From positions 1 to 53,221 of the forward strand of contig CABUQG010000011.1 of the NCBI GenBank assembly GCA_902493535.1: a stretch of 53,221 nt of DNA. The letters are read 5' to 3'. The notes under the pieces are model-generated. The model ran no database searches. It saw only the letters and a list, made by a program, of their open reading frames with translations, and had not been told where the DNA came from. The position numbers and the translations under genes are program-made. Source of the stretch: an uncultured Collinsella sp. Lineage in GTDB: Bacteria; Actinomycetota; Coriobacteriia; Coriobacteriales; Coriobacteriaceae. Position 1 is the first letter of the stretch. Every line of letters begins with the position of its first letter. Below are positions 14,892 to 23,358 of the stretch, in pieces.

Positions 14892-17642
14892 ATGTCTGAC
14901 AAGCGCCGCACCTTTGCCGTTATCGACGGCAACTCGCTCATGCACCGCGCCTTCCACGCCGTGCCGCCGACCATGAACGCGCCGGACGGTCGTCCCACCA
15001 ACGCGATCTTTGGCTTTTTGAATATGTTCCTCAAGATGATTGACGCCTTTAATCCCGACGGCGTTGTTGTGGCGTTTGACAAGGGCAAGCCGCGCGTGCG
15101 CATGGAGATGCTGCCGCAGTACAAGGCTCAGCGCCCGCCCATGGACCCCGATCTGCACGCACAGTTTCCCATGATTAAGGAGCTGCTCGCCGCGCTCAAC
15201 GTGCCGATTTTGCAGTCCGAGGGCTGGGAAGGCGATGACATTCTGGGCACTATGGCGCGCCTGGGCGAGCAGGCCGGCTGTGACATGCTGCTGGTGACCG
15301 GTGATCGCGATATGTATCAGCTCGTGACCGAGCACGTCAACGTGGTCTCGACCCGCAAGGGCCTGTCCGACGTGGCGATCATGACGCCCGAGAGCGTGGA
15401 CGATCTGTATCACGGCATCACGCCGGCGCTCGTGCCCGACTTTTATGGCCTGAAGGGCGACACGTCCGATAACATCCCCGGCGTGCCGGGCATCGGCCCC
15501 AAAAAGGCGAGCGCGCTCATTGCGCAGTACGGTAGCCTGGACGAGGTCATCGCACACGCCGACGAGGTCAAGGGCAAGATGGGCGAAAACCTGCGAGCAC
15601 ACATCGACGATGCCCTGCTGAGCCGCAAGGTCGCGACCATCCGCACCGATGCGCCCGTTGAGCTCGATTTTGAGACGACGTCCTTCCCGGCGTTTTCTGC
15701 CGATGAGGTTTCTGCGGCGCTGGGTACGCTTGGTATCACCGCCATGCAGAACCGTTTCTTGGCGCTGATCGGCGGCGAGGGCGGGGCTGCTGCTGCCTCC
15801 AGTGTGTTTGAGATGCCTGCGATGGTTCGCGCGGCCGCCGGCGATGCTGACGCGCTTGGTGCCGCTGCGGCTGAGGTCTCCCGTGCGATTGGTGCCGGTG
15901 AGTGGGTCGCCGCCGTGGTGGACGACGACAAGGAAGAGGGCGCGCTCTTTGGACTGACGCGCACGCTGTGGTTGGCGACGTCCAAGGGCCTGTTCGCGCT
16001 CGAGGAGGGCGACAGCGGTGCGGCGGCTGAGGTTGAGGGCTTCAACTTCGTCCACGGCGTGATTGCCGGCGTGCTTGCGCGCCTGTTTATGGAGGGCCGC
16101 GTGGCGAGCCCGGATATGAAAGCGCTGCTGCATGAGCTTTCGCCCATCGATTCCTCCGAGCCCGAGCTCATGGATCCGCTGGCAGTCGATTCCACGCGCA
16201 TCTTCGATACCGTGGTTGCCGCCTACCTGTTGGATTCCGACCGCTCCGAGTTTGACGAGGCGTATCTGGCCGATACCTATCTGCAGATGGCGCTGCCTGC
16301 GGCGCGCGGTGCAGAGGGTGCCGGTGAGGACGCTCCGGCGCCTGCCGCCCGTACGGCGGCCCTGACGCTGGCGCTCGTGGCGCCTTTGCGCGAGTGCATG
16401 GCCCGCGAGAATGCCGCCAACGTGTTCGATGGCATCGAGATGCCGCTCGTTCCGGTGCTTGCCAAGATGGAGCGCGCGGGCATGCTTGTGGACCCCGACC
16501 GCTTGCATAGTCTGTCCGAGGGCCTGGCGACTCAGATTGCCGAGGTCGAGCGCAGCATTCGCGACCTGGCGGGTGACGAGACCTTTAACATCGGCAGTCC
16601 CATGCAGCTCTCGCATGTGCTGTTTGACGTTATGGGGCTTCCGACCAAGGGCCTCAAAAAGACTAAGCGCGGCTATTATTCGACCAACGCCAAGGTGTTG
16701 AGCGACCTTGCCCGCGACCACGAGATCGTGCGTCTGATCTTGGATTGGCGTGAGAAGTCCAAGATCAAGTCCACCTATCTGGACACGCTGGGCCCGCTGC
16801 GCCGTGGTGACGGTCGCGTGCACACCACGTACAACCAGACCATCACCGCGACGGGGCGTCTGTCCTCGAGCGACCCGAACCTGCAGAACATCCCGACGCG
16901 CTCGGAGCTGGGGCGTACCGTCAAGACGGCGTTTTCGGCAGGCGAGGGAAGCGTCTTTTTGGCGGTGGACTACTCGCAGATCGAGCTGCGTCTGCTGGCG
17001 CATCTCTCGGGTGACGAGCACCTGGTGCGCGCCTTTAACGAGGGCGAGGACTTCCACGCCGAGACGGCAGCGCGCGTGTTTGGCGTGCCGGTGTCCGAGG
17101 TGACTCCCGACCTACGCAGCCGCGCCAAGGCCGTGAACTTTGGCATCGTGTACGGCCAGCAGGCCTACGGTTTGTCGCAGTCGCTGCATATCTCGATGGC
17201 CGAGGCGCGCGATATGATCGATCGCTACTACGAGGCCTACCCGGGCGTGCGCACGTTCCTCGACAATGTGGTGGCGCGCGCCAAGCAGACGGGCTATGCC
17301 GAGACCATGTATGGCCGCAGACGCCATATTCCCGAGCTCAAGGCCAAAAACCCGCAACTCCGCGGCTTTGGCGAGCGCACGGCCATGAACCACCCCATGC
17401 AGGGCACCGCCGCCGACATCATCAAGATCGCCATGGCCCGCGTAAGCCGCCGCCTGGAAGAAGAGGGCTTTGCCGCCCACATGATTCTGCAGGTACACGA
17501 CGAACTGGACTTTGAGTGCCCCGTCGACGAAGTCGAGCGCCTCACCGCCATGGTCCGCGACGTTATGGAGCACGTAGTAGACCTCCGCGTCCCCCTAATC
17601 GCCGAAGCCAGCACCGGCATAACCTGGGCGGACGCGAAGTAA
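14892..17642 (+). CDS. polA: DNA polymerase I
   Basis: 916 residues. Residues 1-300 form the 5'-nuclease/flap domain (FAVIDGNSLMHRAFHAVP, GWEGDDILGTMA, DTSDNIPGVPGIGPKKA helix-hairpin-helix). Residues ~310-530 hold the 3'-5' exonuclease fold, but the DxE metal motif is not recognisable and it is probably inactive, as in many Gram-positives. Residues ~530-916 are the polymerase: motif A DYSQIELR, motif B RAKAVNFGIVYG (Phe at the dideoxy-discriminating site), motif C VHDEL. ATG 14892 follows GAGG and starts at the nuclease domain. The last ~100 codons shift to A/C-rich usage (GTA, CTA, ATA, GAA), unlike the rest of the gene. Confidence 0.95.
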   Translation: MSDKRRTFAVIDGNSLMHRAFHAVPPTMNAPDGRPTNAIFGFLNMFLKMIDAFNPDGVVVAFDKGKPRVRMEMLPQYKAQRPPMDPDLHAQFPMIKELLAALNVPILQSEGWEGDDILGTMARLGEQAGCDMLLVTGDRDMYQLVTEHVNVVSTRKGLSDVAIMTPESVDDLYHGITPALVPDFYGLKGDTSDNIPGVPGIGPKKASALIAQYGSLDEVIAHADEVKGKMGENLRAHIDDALLSRKVATIRTDAPVELDFETTSFPAFSADEVSAALGTLGITAMQNRFLALIGGEGGAAAASSVFEMPAMVRAAAGDADALGAAAAEVSRAIGAGEWVAAVVDDDKEEGALFGLTRTLWLATSKGLFALEEGDSGAAAEVEGFNFVHGVIAGVLARLFMEGRVASPDMKALLHELSPIDSSEPELMDPLAVDSTRIFDTVVAAYLLDSDRSEFDEAYLADTYLQMALPAARGAEGAGEDAPAPAARTAALTLALVAPLRECMARENAANVFDGIEMPLVPVLAKMERAGMLVDPDRLHSLSEGLATQIAEVERSIRDLAGDETFNIGSPMQLSHVLFDVMGLPTKGLKKTKRGYYSTNAKVLSDLARDHEIVRLILDWREKSKIKSTYLDTLGPLRRGDGRVHTTYNQTITATGRLSSSDPNLQNIPTRSELGRTVKTAFSAGEGSVFLAVDYSQIELRLLAHLSGDEHLVRAFNEGEDFHAETAARVFGVPVSEVTPDLRSRAKAVNFGIVYGQQAYGLSQSLHISMAEARDMIDRYYEAYPGVRTFLDNVVARAKQTGYAETMYGRRRHIPELKAKNPQLRGFGERTAMNHPMQGTAADIIKIAMARVSRRLEEEGFAAHMILQVHDELDFECPVDEVERLTAMVRDVMEHVVDLRVPLIAEASTGITWADAK

Positions 17643-17675
17643 AGGCCCATCCACAACCCCAAAGTAACAAAAGCA

Positions 17676-17709
17676 GAAGGGGGCTCCTTGCCAACAAGGA
17701 GCCCCCTTC
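17676..17709. terminator. strong hairpin between polA and the HAD gene
   Basis: A 15-bp perfect stem (17676-17690 with 17695-17709) with a CCAA loop. The T-rich flank is on the minus-strand side, favouring termination of leftward transcripts, though it also sits 33 nt after the polA stop. Confidence 0.7.
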
Positions 17710-17780
17710 ATCCAATTAAAATCAGCCAAGTATCTAGACACCCAAGCCGCCATCTCGGCGGCAAGCAAAGTCAACATAGC

Positions 17781-17902
17781 CATGCCCGGGGCCGGCCGTT
17801 TGATTTTTGTAGATTCCGCACGAGCCGAAGGCCACTTAATGTGGCCTTCGAGCGAGCCCAGGACCTGACCGAGCAAAAATCAAACGGCCGGTCCCGGGCA
17901 TG
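17781..17902. repeat. large nested palindrome, GGCCGGCC family copy 2
   Basis: The outer arms 17781-17809 and 17874-17902 are complementary over 29 bp with one mismatch; the left arm contains CATGCCCGGGGCCGGCCGTT. A separate inner hairpin CGAAGGCCAC / GTGGCCTTCG (17826-17835 with 17841-17850) sits in the loop. The element is 122 bp and lies 13 nt past the leftward HAD stop. The GGGCCGGCC-GTTT-AnTTTT arm resembles that of the palindrome at 3673-3756. Its ends carry no transposase gene or clear target duplication. Confidence 0.85.
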
Positions 17903-17915
17903 GCGACGAGATAGA

Positions 17916-18743
17916 TTAACGAGCCGCCAAGATGGCGTCGATGAGCGTCAGTACGCCTCCGTCGTTGTTGCTCGGAATGCGCCACTTGGCATGCGCGTTC
18001 ATGTGCTCCTCGGCGTTGTCCACGATAAAGCTGTGACCGACGCGCTCGAGCATGGGGATGTCGTTGTAGGTGTCGCCCACGGCGGCGGCGTCGGCAATAT
18101 CGATGCCCAGGTGCTCGCACAGGTGAGCGACGCCGGCGCCCTTGTCGACGCCCAGGTTCATAAAGTCGATCCACTCGCGCCCAGCGTTGGTGACGTAGAG
18201 CTTGTCCGAGAACTCGGGGCTATAGGTCTCGCGGAAAGCGGGCTCGGCGTCGTAGCCGGGGAAGAAGACCGAAATCTTGTTGGACTCGAAATCAATGCCC
18301 TCAAAGCTGTCGACGTAGTTGATTGTGTTGTAGTAGACGCTGATCTCGTCGTGGTATTGATGGTCGCGGGCAAGCACGTAGAACTCGTCGAAGCAGCACA
18401 GGACGGGGACAGCGCGAGGATCCTCCGAGGCACGGTTCAAGACCTGCTGATACAGCTCCACGTCAATATTGCTCTTATAGATATAGCCGCCGCGATAGAT
18501 CACGCAAGCTCCGTTGTCGGGACAAAAGGCGAGGCGGTTCTTGATGCCCTCGAACATCTCCTCGAGCTTGGGGGCGGGACGTCCGCTGGCGGGGCAGAAT
18601 ACGATGCCGGCGTCGGCGAGCTTGTCCAGGCGCTCATCAAGACCCTGGGGCAGCACACGCTCGTCGGTCAGCAGCGTCTTGTCCATATCGACGGCGAGAA
18701 TCTTAATGTTGCCGATGTTGGCGTCCGATTCGTAAGTTTGCAT
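17916..18743 (-). CDS. HAD family (Cof-type) phosphatase
   Basis: 275 residues with a Cof/type IIB HAD layout, a cytosolic phosphatase of sugar phosphates or cofactors. Motif I is AVDMDKTLL (nucleophile Asp, acid/base Asp), motif II is FCPASGR, and the C-terminal motif III/IV region GVAHLCEHLGIDIADAAAVGDTYNDIPML carries the Lys-equivalent region and the metal-binding GDxxND. ATG 18743 has AAAGGCG upstream. It stands alone on the minus strand, divergent from the arg leader region. The substrate is undefined. Confidence 0.88.
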   Translation of the reverse strand: MQTYESDANIGNIKILAVDMDKTLLTDERVLPQGLDERLDKLADAGIVFCPASGRPAPKLEEMFEGIKNRLAFCPDNGACVIYRGGYIYKSNIDVELYQQVLNRASEDPRAVPVLCCFDEFYVLARDHQYHDEISVYYNTINYVDSFEGIDFESNKISVFFPGYDAEPAFRETYSPEFSDKLYVTNAGREWIDFMNLGVDKGAGVAHLCEHLGIDIADAAAVGDTYNDIPMLERVGHSFIVDNAEEHMNAHAKWRIPSNNDGGVLTLIDAILAAR

Positions 18744-18803
18744 AAAAATGCGCCTTTCGTTTCGAGATTGTTTCAGACGTTATAACCATCAACTAGTAGT
18801 CGA

Positions 18804-18836
18804 GCGTATTTTCGCAGGAATGGTGCGTATTTGCAC
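18804..18836. promoter_or_regulatory. candidate pair of operator sites upstream of argG
   Basis: Two similar small palindromes lie with centres about 20 bp apart: GCGTATTTTCGC (18804 onward) and GTGCGTATTTGCAC (18823-18836). Tandem ARG boxes bound by ArgR hexamers have about this spacing, but the sequences are only loosely ARG-box-like. They lie between divergent genes and could act on either. Confidence 0.35.
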
Positions 18837-18886
18837 CACGCTTCACAAAGTAATGAAAAAACTTTTCAGAAATTTGAATTTGTCGC

Positions 18887-18914
18887 TTGTGCTGCGCGCA
18901 CTTTAGCGTAATAT
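18887..18914 (+). promoter_or_regulatory. candidate promoter of the argG leader transcript
   Basis: TTGTGC (18887-18892), a 16-nt spacer and TAATAT (18909-18914). It would give a leader of about 375 nt before argG, containing the Arg-rich ORF at 19018. Confidence 0.45.
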
Positions 18915-19017
18915 AGCGACCATCGAAAACGGAGACGGAAAAACAACCGTTTACCGAGGAAAAGGTACCGTTTACGATATTAGAATTGCGCCCGGCGATA
19001 GGTGAAAGGAGAGGCAG

Positions 19018-19092
19018 ATGCAGTTCGTAAAGATCATCACCACTGCAGACAATGCCATCCGACGCCAGCGCGCAATTTCCCGACGACGATAA
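19018..19092 (+). CDS. putative arginine leader peptide upstream of argG
   Basis: A 24-codon ORF with a near-perfect ribosome site (AAAGGAGAGG, about 8 nt before the ATG), translating to MQFVKIITTADNAIRR then QRAISRRR and stop. Six of the last ten residues are Arg, the final three consecutive. Four of the six codons are CGA, whereas neighbouring genes use mainly CGC/CGT. The stop lies 205 nt before argG. A small hairpin (19085-19100) overlaps the Arg codons and stop, and further hairpins follow, including one with a T-tract (19157-19203). Position, codon content and strong ribosome site match ribosome-mediated attenuation leaders as in his/trp operons. The role is inferred, not shown. Confidence 0.75.
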   Translation: MQFVKIITTADNAIRRQRAISRRR

Positions 19093-19156
19093 CAATCGTC
19101 TCTGTCCGCATGGGGCGAATTGCCTCAACAGAGTCATTTTGAGGTCGTTGGGTTTT

Positions 19157-19203
19157 AGCACGACATTGCTGCATGTTTCTAGGGCATGTATGTGCTGATT
19201 TTT
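19157..19203 (+). terminator. candidate attenuator terminator in the argG leader
   Basis: AGCAC (19157-19161) pairs with GTGCT (19192-19196) and ACAT (19163-19166) with ATGT (19186-19189), followed by GATTTTTGC. An upstream CCTCAA/TTGAGG hairpin (19123-19144) could be the competing structure. The stem is modest, so this is tentative. Confidence 0.45.
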
Positions 19204-19297
19204 GCTATTTAACCTGATATTGCACGGTATATGACCTTGAAATGACTTGCAACTGACCGATGTTCTAACTAGCTACCAAGGGCGAAAGGAAACAGCC

Positions 19298-20524
19298 ATG
19301 AGCAAGGAAAAAGTCGTTCTCGCATATTCCGGTGGTCTTGATACATCCGTATGTGTCAAGTGGCTCCAGGACGAGAAGAATCTCGATGTCGTTTGCGTCT
19401 GCGGCAACGTGGGCCAGGAAGAGACCGGACTGGATGCCAAGAAGCAGAAGGCGCTCGACCTGGGCGTTCTCGATTGCCAGGTGCTCGACCTGCGCGACGA
19501 GTTCTCCGATGAGTTCCTGACCAAAGCCATCGCAGCAAACTCCATGTACGAGAACAAGTATCCGCTGCTCTCCGCCCTGTCTCGCCCGCTGCTTGCCAAG
19601 AAGCTTGTTGAGGTCGCCCACGAGTTTGGCGCGACCTACGTCGCCCACGGCTGCACCGGCAAGGGTAACGACCAGGTTCGTTTTGAGGCTGCCGTCAAGG
19701 CCCTCGACCCTGAGCTCAAGGTTATCGCCCCGGTGCGCGAGTGGGATCTGAAGTGCCGTCCCGACGAGGTCGCCTATGCCCACGCCCACAACGTGCCGGT
19801 TCCCGAGGGTGCCAACGATAACCCCTACTCCATCGACGACAACCTGTGGGGTCGCGCCATCGAGTGCGGTCACCTGGAGGACCCTTGGAATGAGCCGCTC
19901 GATGACGCTTGGGTTATGACCAAGAACCCCGAGGACACGCCTGACGCCCCGACCTATACCGAGATCGAGTTTGAGGCCGGCAAGCCTGTCGCCGTCGACG
20001 GCAAGAAGATGAAGCTCTCCGAGATCGTCATCGCCCTCAACAAGATTTCGGGCGACAACGGCTTTGGCCGTCTTGACCTGGTCGAGGATCGTCTGGTGGG
20101 CCTCAAGAGCCGCGAGTGCTATGAGGTTCCCGGCGCCCTGACGCTCATCACCGCCCACAAGGCGCTCGAGGACATCTGCGTCGAGGGCGACCTGCTCAAG
20201 ACCAAGATCAAGCTCGAGCAGGATTGGGCCACCGCCGTGTACAACGGCCAGTGGTACAGCCCGCTCAAGAACGCGCTCGACGCCTTTATGGCCGATACCC
20301 AGAAGTTCGTGACCGGCACCGTCCGTCTGAAGTTCTTTAAGGGCAACTGCCATGTCGTCGGCCGCAAGAGTCCCTTCAGCCTCTACGACTACGGCCTGGC
20401 TACCTACGACCGCGACACCACGTTTGACGAGAAGGCCAGCGCCGGCTTTATCGAGATCGATACGCTGTCGCTCAAGACGTGGGCAAAGGTCCAGGGCCCC
20501 AGCTCTGCTGCCGCCCAGGCCTAG
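19298..20524 (+). CDS. argG: argininosuccinate synthase
   Basis: 408 residues, the standard length. It condenses citrulline and aspartate using ATP, the penultimate step of arginine synthesis. The N-terminal PP-loop is VLAYSGGLDTSVCVKWL; THGCTGKGNDQVRFE-type sequence (VAHGCTGKGNDQVRFE) binds citrulline/aspartate. ATG 19298 has GAAAGGA upstream. A strong hairpin terminator follows at 20678, so argH, 525 nt downstream, is probably transcribed separately. The 5' leader carries the Arg-rich ORF described above. Confidence 0.97.
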   Translation: MSKEKVVLAYSGGLDTSVCVKWLQDEKNLDVVCVCGNVGQEETGLDAKKQKALDLGVLDCQVLDLRDEFSDEFLTKAIAANSMYENKYPLLSALSRPLLAKKLVEVAHEFGATYVAHGCTGKGNDQVRFEAAVKALDPELKVIAPVREWDLKCRPDEVAYAHAHNVPVPEGANDNPYSIDDNLWGRAIECGHLEDPWNEPLDDAWVMTKNPEDTPDAPTYTEIEFEAGKPVAVDGKKMKLSEIVIALNKISGDNGFGRLDLVEDRLVGLKSRECYEVPGALTLITAHKALEDICVEGDLLKTKIKLEQDWATAVYNGQWYSPLKNALDAFMADTQKFVTGTVRLKFFKGNCHVVGRKSPFSLYDYGLATYDRDTTFDEKASAGFIEIDTLSLKTWAKVQGPSSAAAQA

Positions 20525-20677
20525 CGCCTCCTTCCCTTGGTATCCGCGCGGCCCATCCGCGTGATACATAACGGGCGCACGGGGTCCCTACCTTTCGTTA
20601 TGCTTGCTGACACTTCTTAACATCGGTGGCCCCTACGTTCCGCCCGCATATATGATGCCGCGACTGTGGCTGAGTCC

Positions 20678-20707
20678 GAGCCCCGCCGGGGTTGTCCGGC
20701 GGGGCTC
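20678..20707 (+). terminator. terminator between argG and argH
   Basis: A 12-bp perfect GC-rich stem (20678-20689 with 20696-20707), loop GGTTGT, followed by CTTCTAT. It has a short T-poor tail. The stretch 20525-20677 before it shows no gene. Confidence 0.75.
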
Positions 20708-20759
20708 CTTCTATCAATTTGGCGGCTCTGCGCCTATATATATATGAGGAGTATCCATT

Positions 20760-20930
20760 ATGTTCAATGCTATCGCGCATGCTTTACTTGCCCTCGCGCC
20801 CGAGTTCGATGCTGCAAGGGTCGAGGACGTCCCTATGAGCCTGAAGGCCTGGATCGATGGTTCGCAGGGCAACATCCGGAGGGAGACGTTGGGCGCCAAG
20901 TGCATGGCGCGTCACTTCTTTGCAAATTAG
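20760..20930 (+). CDS. possible small protein (56 aa) upstream of argH
   Basis: An ORF beginning ATG 20760 with GAGGA about 9 nt upstream. It encodes 56 residues: a hydrophobic start (MFNAIAHALLALAPEF), an acidic middle, then SLKAWIDGSQGNIRRETLG and a HFFAN end. It contains tandem CGG-AGG Arg codons (residues 40-41). A TATATATA tract just upstream could be a -10 region. It stops 119 nt before argH. It may be a real small protein or a leader ORF; I do not recognise a family. Confidence 0.35.
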   Translation: MFNAIAHALLALAPEFDAARVEDVPMSLKAWIDGSQGNIRRETLGAKCMARHFFAN

Positions 20931-21048
20931 CTACATGGCTCCGCACACGGTGGGGAATGTGTAAAACTAGCGGTTGAAAAATCGCTTTAGCGATATGGCG
21001 CATTGCTTTGGGCGCTTGTTTTGGTATTTGGAGAAAGGGGACGGTTCC

Positions 21049-22479
21049 ATGGCTCTTTGGGGCGGTCGTTTTGAGGCAGGCGTGGCCGAGGTCACGCAGG
21101 AGTTTGGCGCGTCGCTGCCGGTCGACAAACATCTCTATAAGCAGGATATCGCCGGCTCTAAGGCGCATGCCAAAATGCTGGCGGCCCAGGGCATCATCAG
21201 TGCCGAGGACGAGCAGGCGATTGCCAAGGGCCTGACCGAAATCGAACAGGATATCGATGCCGGCAACTTCACCTTCGACATCAACGACGAAGACATTCAT
21301 ATGTCCATCGAGAGCGAGCTGACGCGTCGCATCGGCGAGGCCGGTAAGCGCTTGCATACCGGACGTTCGCGCAACGACCAGGTGGCGACCGACACACGCC
21401 TGGGCGTCAAGGCGCTGGCCAAGGAGCTTATGGAGGCCAATCTTGAGCTGCGCCATGTGCTGGTGGATGCGGCCAAGAAGTACGACAAGGTAATTCTGCC
21501 GGGCTACACGCACATGCAGCACGCTCAGCCCGTGCTGCTGTCGCATCATCTGCTGGCGTATTCCTGGATGTTCGCGCGCGACTTTACACGCCTGAAGGCA
21601 GCCTTTGATGCCGCCGACAACTGCCCGCTGGGTGCTGCCGCGCTTGCCGGCACGAGCTATCCGCTCGATCGTCAGATGACGGCTGCCGAACTTGGCTTTG
21701 CGGGCGTGATTCCCAACTCGCTCGATGCGGTTTCCGACCGCGATTTCCTGCTCGATCTGCATTACGCCGGCTCCGTCATGGCCATGCACCTGTCGCGTCT
21801 TTCCGAGGAGATCGTGCTGTGGTCGAGCTCCGAATTTGGCTTTATCACGCTTTCCGACTCGTACTCCACCGGCTCGTCCATCATGCCGCAGAAGAAGAAT
21901 CCCGACTTTGCCGAGCTTATCCGCGGCAAGAGCGGCCGTGTGTATGGCAACCTGGTGCAGCTGCTCGTGACCATGAAGGGCCTGCCGCTTGCTTATAACA
22001 AGGACTTGCAGGAGGACAAGGAGGGCGCGCTCGATACCGCCCATACGCTCATGCAGTGCCTGTCGGTTATGGCCGGAATGATTTCGACTTGGACCGTCAA
22101 CGAGGATGCCATGGCGCGCGAGTGCGGCGTGGGGCACCTTGCCGCTACCGATGTTGCCGATTACCTGGCCAAGCGTGGCCTGCCGTTCCGCGAGGCACAT
22201 GCCGTGGTGGGGCATCTGGTTCTGATGTGTGAGAAGCGCGGCTGCAATCTTGAGGACCTGCCGTTTGAGGTGTTCCAGGAGGCAAGCCCGCTCTTTGAGC
22301 ACGACATTACCGAGGCGCTCGACATCCCGTCGATTGTCGCCGCGCGCACGACCGAGGGCGGCACCGCCCCTGCCGCCGTTGCCGTGCAGCTGCAGCGTGC
22401 CGAGGCGCAGCTCGTGGTCGACGAAGGTGTGTTTGGATCGCTAACCAAGGTCGTCGAGATGGGTCACGGGGCAAAGTAG
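21049..22479 (+). CDS. argH: argininosuccinate lyase
   Basis: 476 residues, fumarase/aspartase superfamily, catalysing the last step of arginine synthesis (argininosuccinate to arginine and fumarate). It opens with the typical ALWGGRFEAG, has the HTGRSRNDQVATD block, and carries the superfamily signature GSSIMPQKKNPD. ATG 21049 has AAAGGGGA upstream; an in-frame TTG at 20974 would add a non-conserved extension. A hairpin with a TTTT tail follows at 22531. Confidence 0.97.
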   Translation: MALWGGRFEAGVAEVTQEFGASLPVDKHLYKQDIAGSKAHAKMLAAQGIISAEDEQAIAKGLTEIEQDIDAGNFTFDINDEDIHMSIESELTRRIGEAGKRLHTGRSRNDQVATDTRLGVKALAKELMEANLELRHVLVDAAKKYDKVILPGYTHMQHAQPVLLSHHLLAYSWMFARDFTRLKAAFDAADNCPLGAAALAGTSYPLDRQMTAAELGFAGVIPNSLDAVSDRDFLLDLHYAGSVMAMHLSRLSEEIVLWSSSEFGFITLSDSYSTGSSIMPQKKNPDFAELIRGKSGRVYGNLVQLLVTMKGLPLAYNKDLQEDKEGALDTAHTLMQCLSVMAGMISTWTVNEDAMARECGVGHLAATDVADYLAKRGLPFREAHAVVGHLVLMCEKRGCNLEDLPFEVFQEASPLFEHDITEALDIPSIVAARTTEGGTAPAAVAVQLQRAEAQLVVDEGVFGSLTKVVEMGHGAK

Positions 22480-22530
22480 AGGTTTGGCTGAAGACGTATT
22501 GTCCATTTATTGATAAATCGTTTTCGCTTT

Positions 22531-22563
22531 ACGGGCGCCTGCTGATGTGGGAGCCCGTATTTT
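22531..22563 (+). terminator. terminator after argH
   Basis: ACGGGC (22531-22536) pairs with GCCCGT (22553-22558) around a 16-nt loop, followed by ATTTT. Confidence 0.65.
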
Positions 22564-22771
22564 GTTGCTATGGGGGAGGGGCTTGTCGAGAACTTCTGTA
22601 GGACCTTTGGGCAGGTTGTGAAGGGGATACGTTCGCGGGCGGCAACCGACCGCCTGCTCTGTTCGGCGCGGTTGATGGGCGGTCGGATGGTACTCTAATC
22701 GGGCTTCGAAACAGAAGTGACACATATGGAGCGCTTTAATAAATTGCAACGTTTCAATAAACAGCTTTTTG

Positions 22772-22800
22772 TTTAACTGCAGCTAAAACTCTGTTACGAT
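22772..22800 (+). promoter_or_regulatory. candidate ndk promoter
   Basis: TTTAAC (22772-22777), a 17-nt spacer and TACGAT (22795-22800), 65 nt before the ndk start. The rest of the 385-nt gap from argH shows only the argH terminator; I see no other gene in it. Confidence 0.5.
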
Positions 22801-22864
22801 GCAGTCCAGGCGGGTGCCGGAATGGGACTTGGGCACGCGCGAACCTACTTGAAAGGCTACTTTT

Positions 22865-23269
22865 ATGGCTATCGAGAAGACCTTCATCATGATTAAGCCC
22901 GACGCCGTGCGCGACCGCAAGATCGGCGAGATCGTTGCTCGCATTGAGCGCAGCGGCCTTGTCATCGAGCGCATGGAGATGACCACGCTCGAGCGCGCTA
23001 CCGTCGAGGAGCACTACGCCCATCTGGCCGACAAGCCCTTCTTTGGCGGTCTCTGCGACTTTATGACGAGCGGTCCGGTCGTCAAGATGGTCGTTTCCGG
23101 TCTCTCCGCTGTTGCTAAGATGCGCACCCTCATGGGCGCTACTAATCCGCTTGACGCTGCTCCTGGTACCATCCGCGGCGACTTTGCCGTCGATGTCAAC
23201 GCCAACGTGATCCACGGCTCCGACTGCCTGGAGAACGCCGAGATTGAGATCAAGCGCTTCTTTGGCTAA
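22865..23269 (+). CDS. ndk: nucleoside diphosphate kinase
   Basis: 134 residues, typical length. It transfers the ATP gamma-phosphate to NDPs through a phosphohistidine. The active-site motif NVIHGSDC places the catalytic His at residue 117. Other family blocks are EKTFIMIKPDAVRD and MGATNPLDAAPGTIRGDF. GAAAGG precedes the ATG. It is monocistronic, with its own promoter-like region and a strong terminator. Confidence 0.97.
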   Translation: MAIEKTFIMIKPDAVRDRKIGEIVARIERSGLVIERMEMTTLERATVEEHYAHLADKPFFGGLCDFMTSGPVVKMVVSGLSAVAKMRTLMGATNPLDAAPGTIRGDFAVDVNANVIHGSDCLENAEIEIKRFFG

Positions 23270-23307
23270 ACCAGCTTTGACTCCTTAAAGCTGTTAGCGT
23301 GTGGCTT

Positions 23308-23341
23308 GGGCGCCGCGGAACTCCATCCGCGGCGCCCTTTT
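23308..23341 (+). terminator. terminator after ndk
   Basis: A 12-bp perfect GC stem (23308-23319 with 23326-23337), loop ACTCCA, then TTTT. Confidence 0.92.
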
Positions 23342-23358
23342 ATTCCAAAATCTATGAA

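Noticed and set aside
14781..17057. A 758-codon open frame on the minus strand opposite polA
   Set aside because: It is the antisense shadow of polA in high-GC DNA; polA carries all polymerase motifs, and the minus frame has none and no ribosome site.
17781..17902. Insertion sequence
   Set aside because: 122 bp with no transposase frame and no visible target duplication; recorded as a palindromic repeat.
18793..19161. A 122-codon minus-strand frame in the argG leader region
   Set aside because: No ribosome site or family likeness; it runs antisense through the leader peptide and hairpins.
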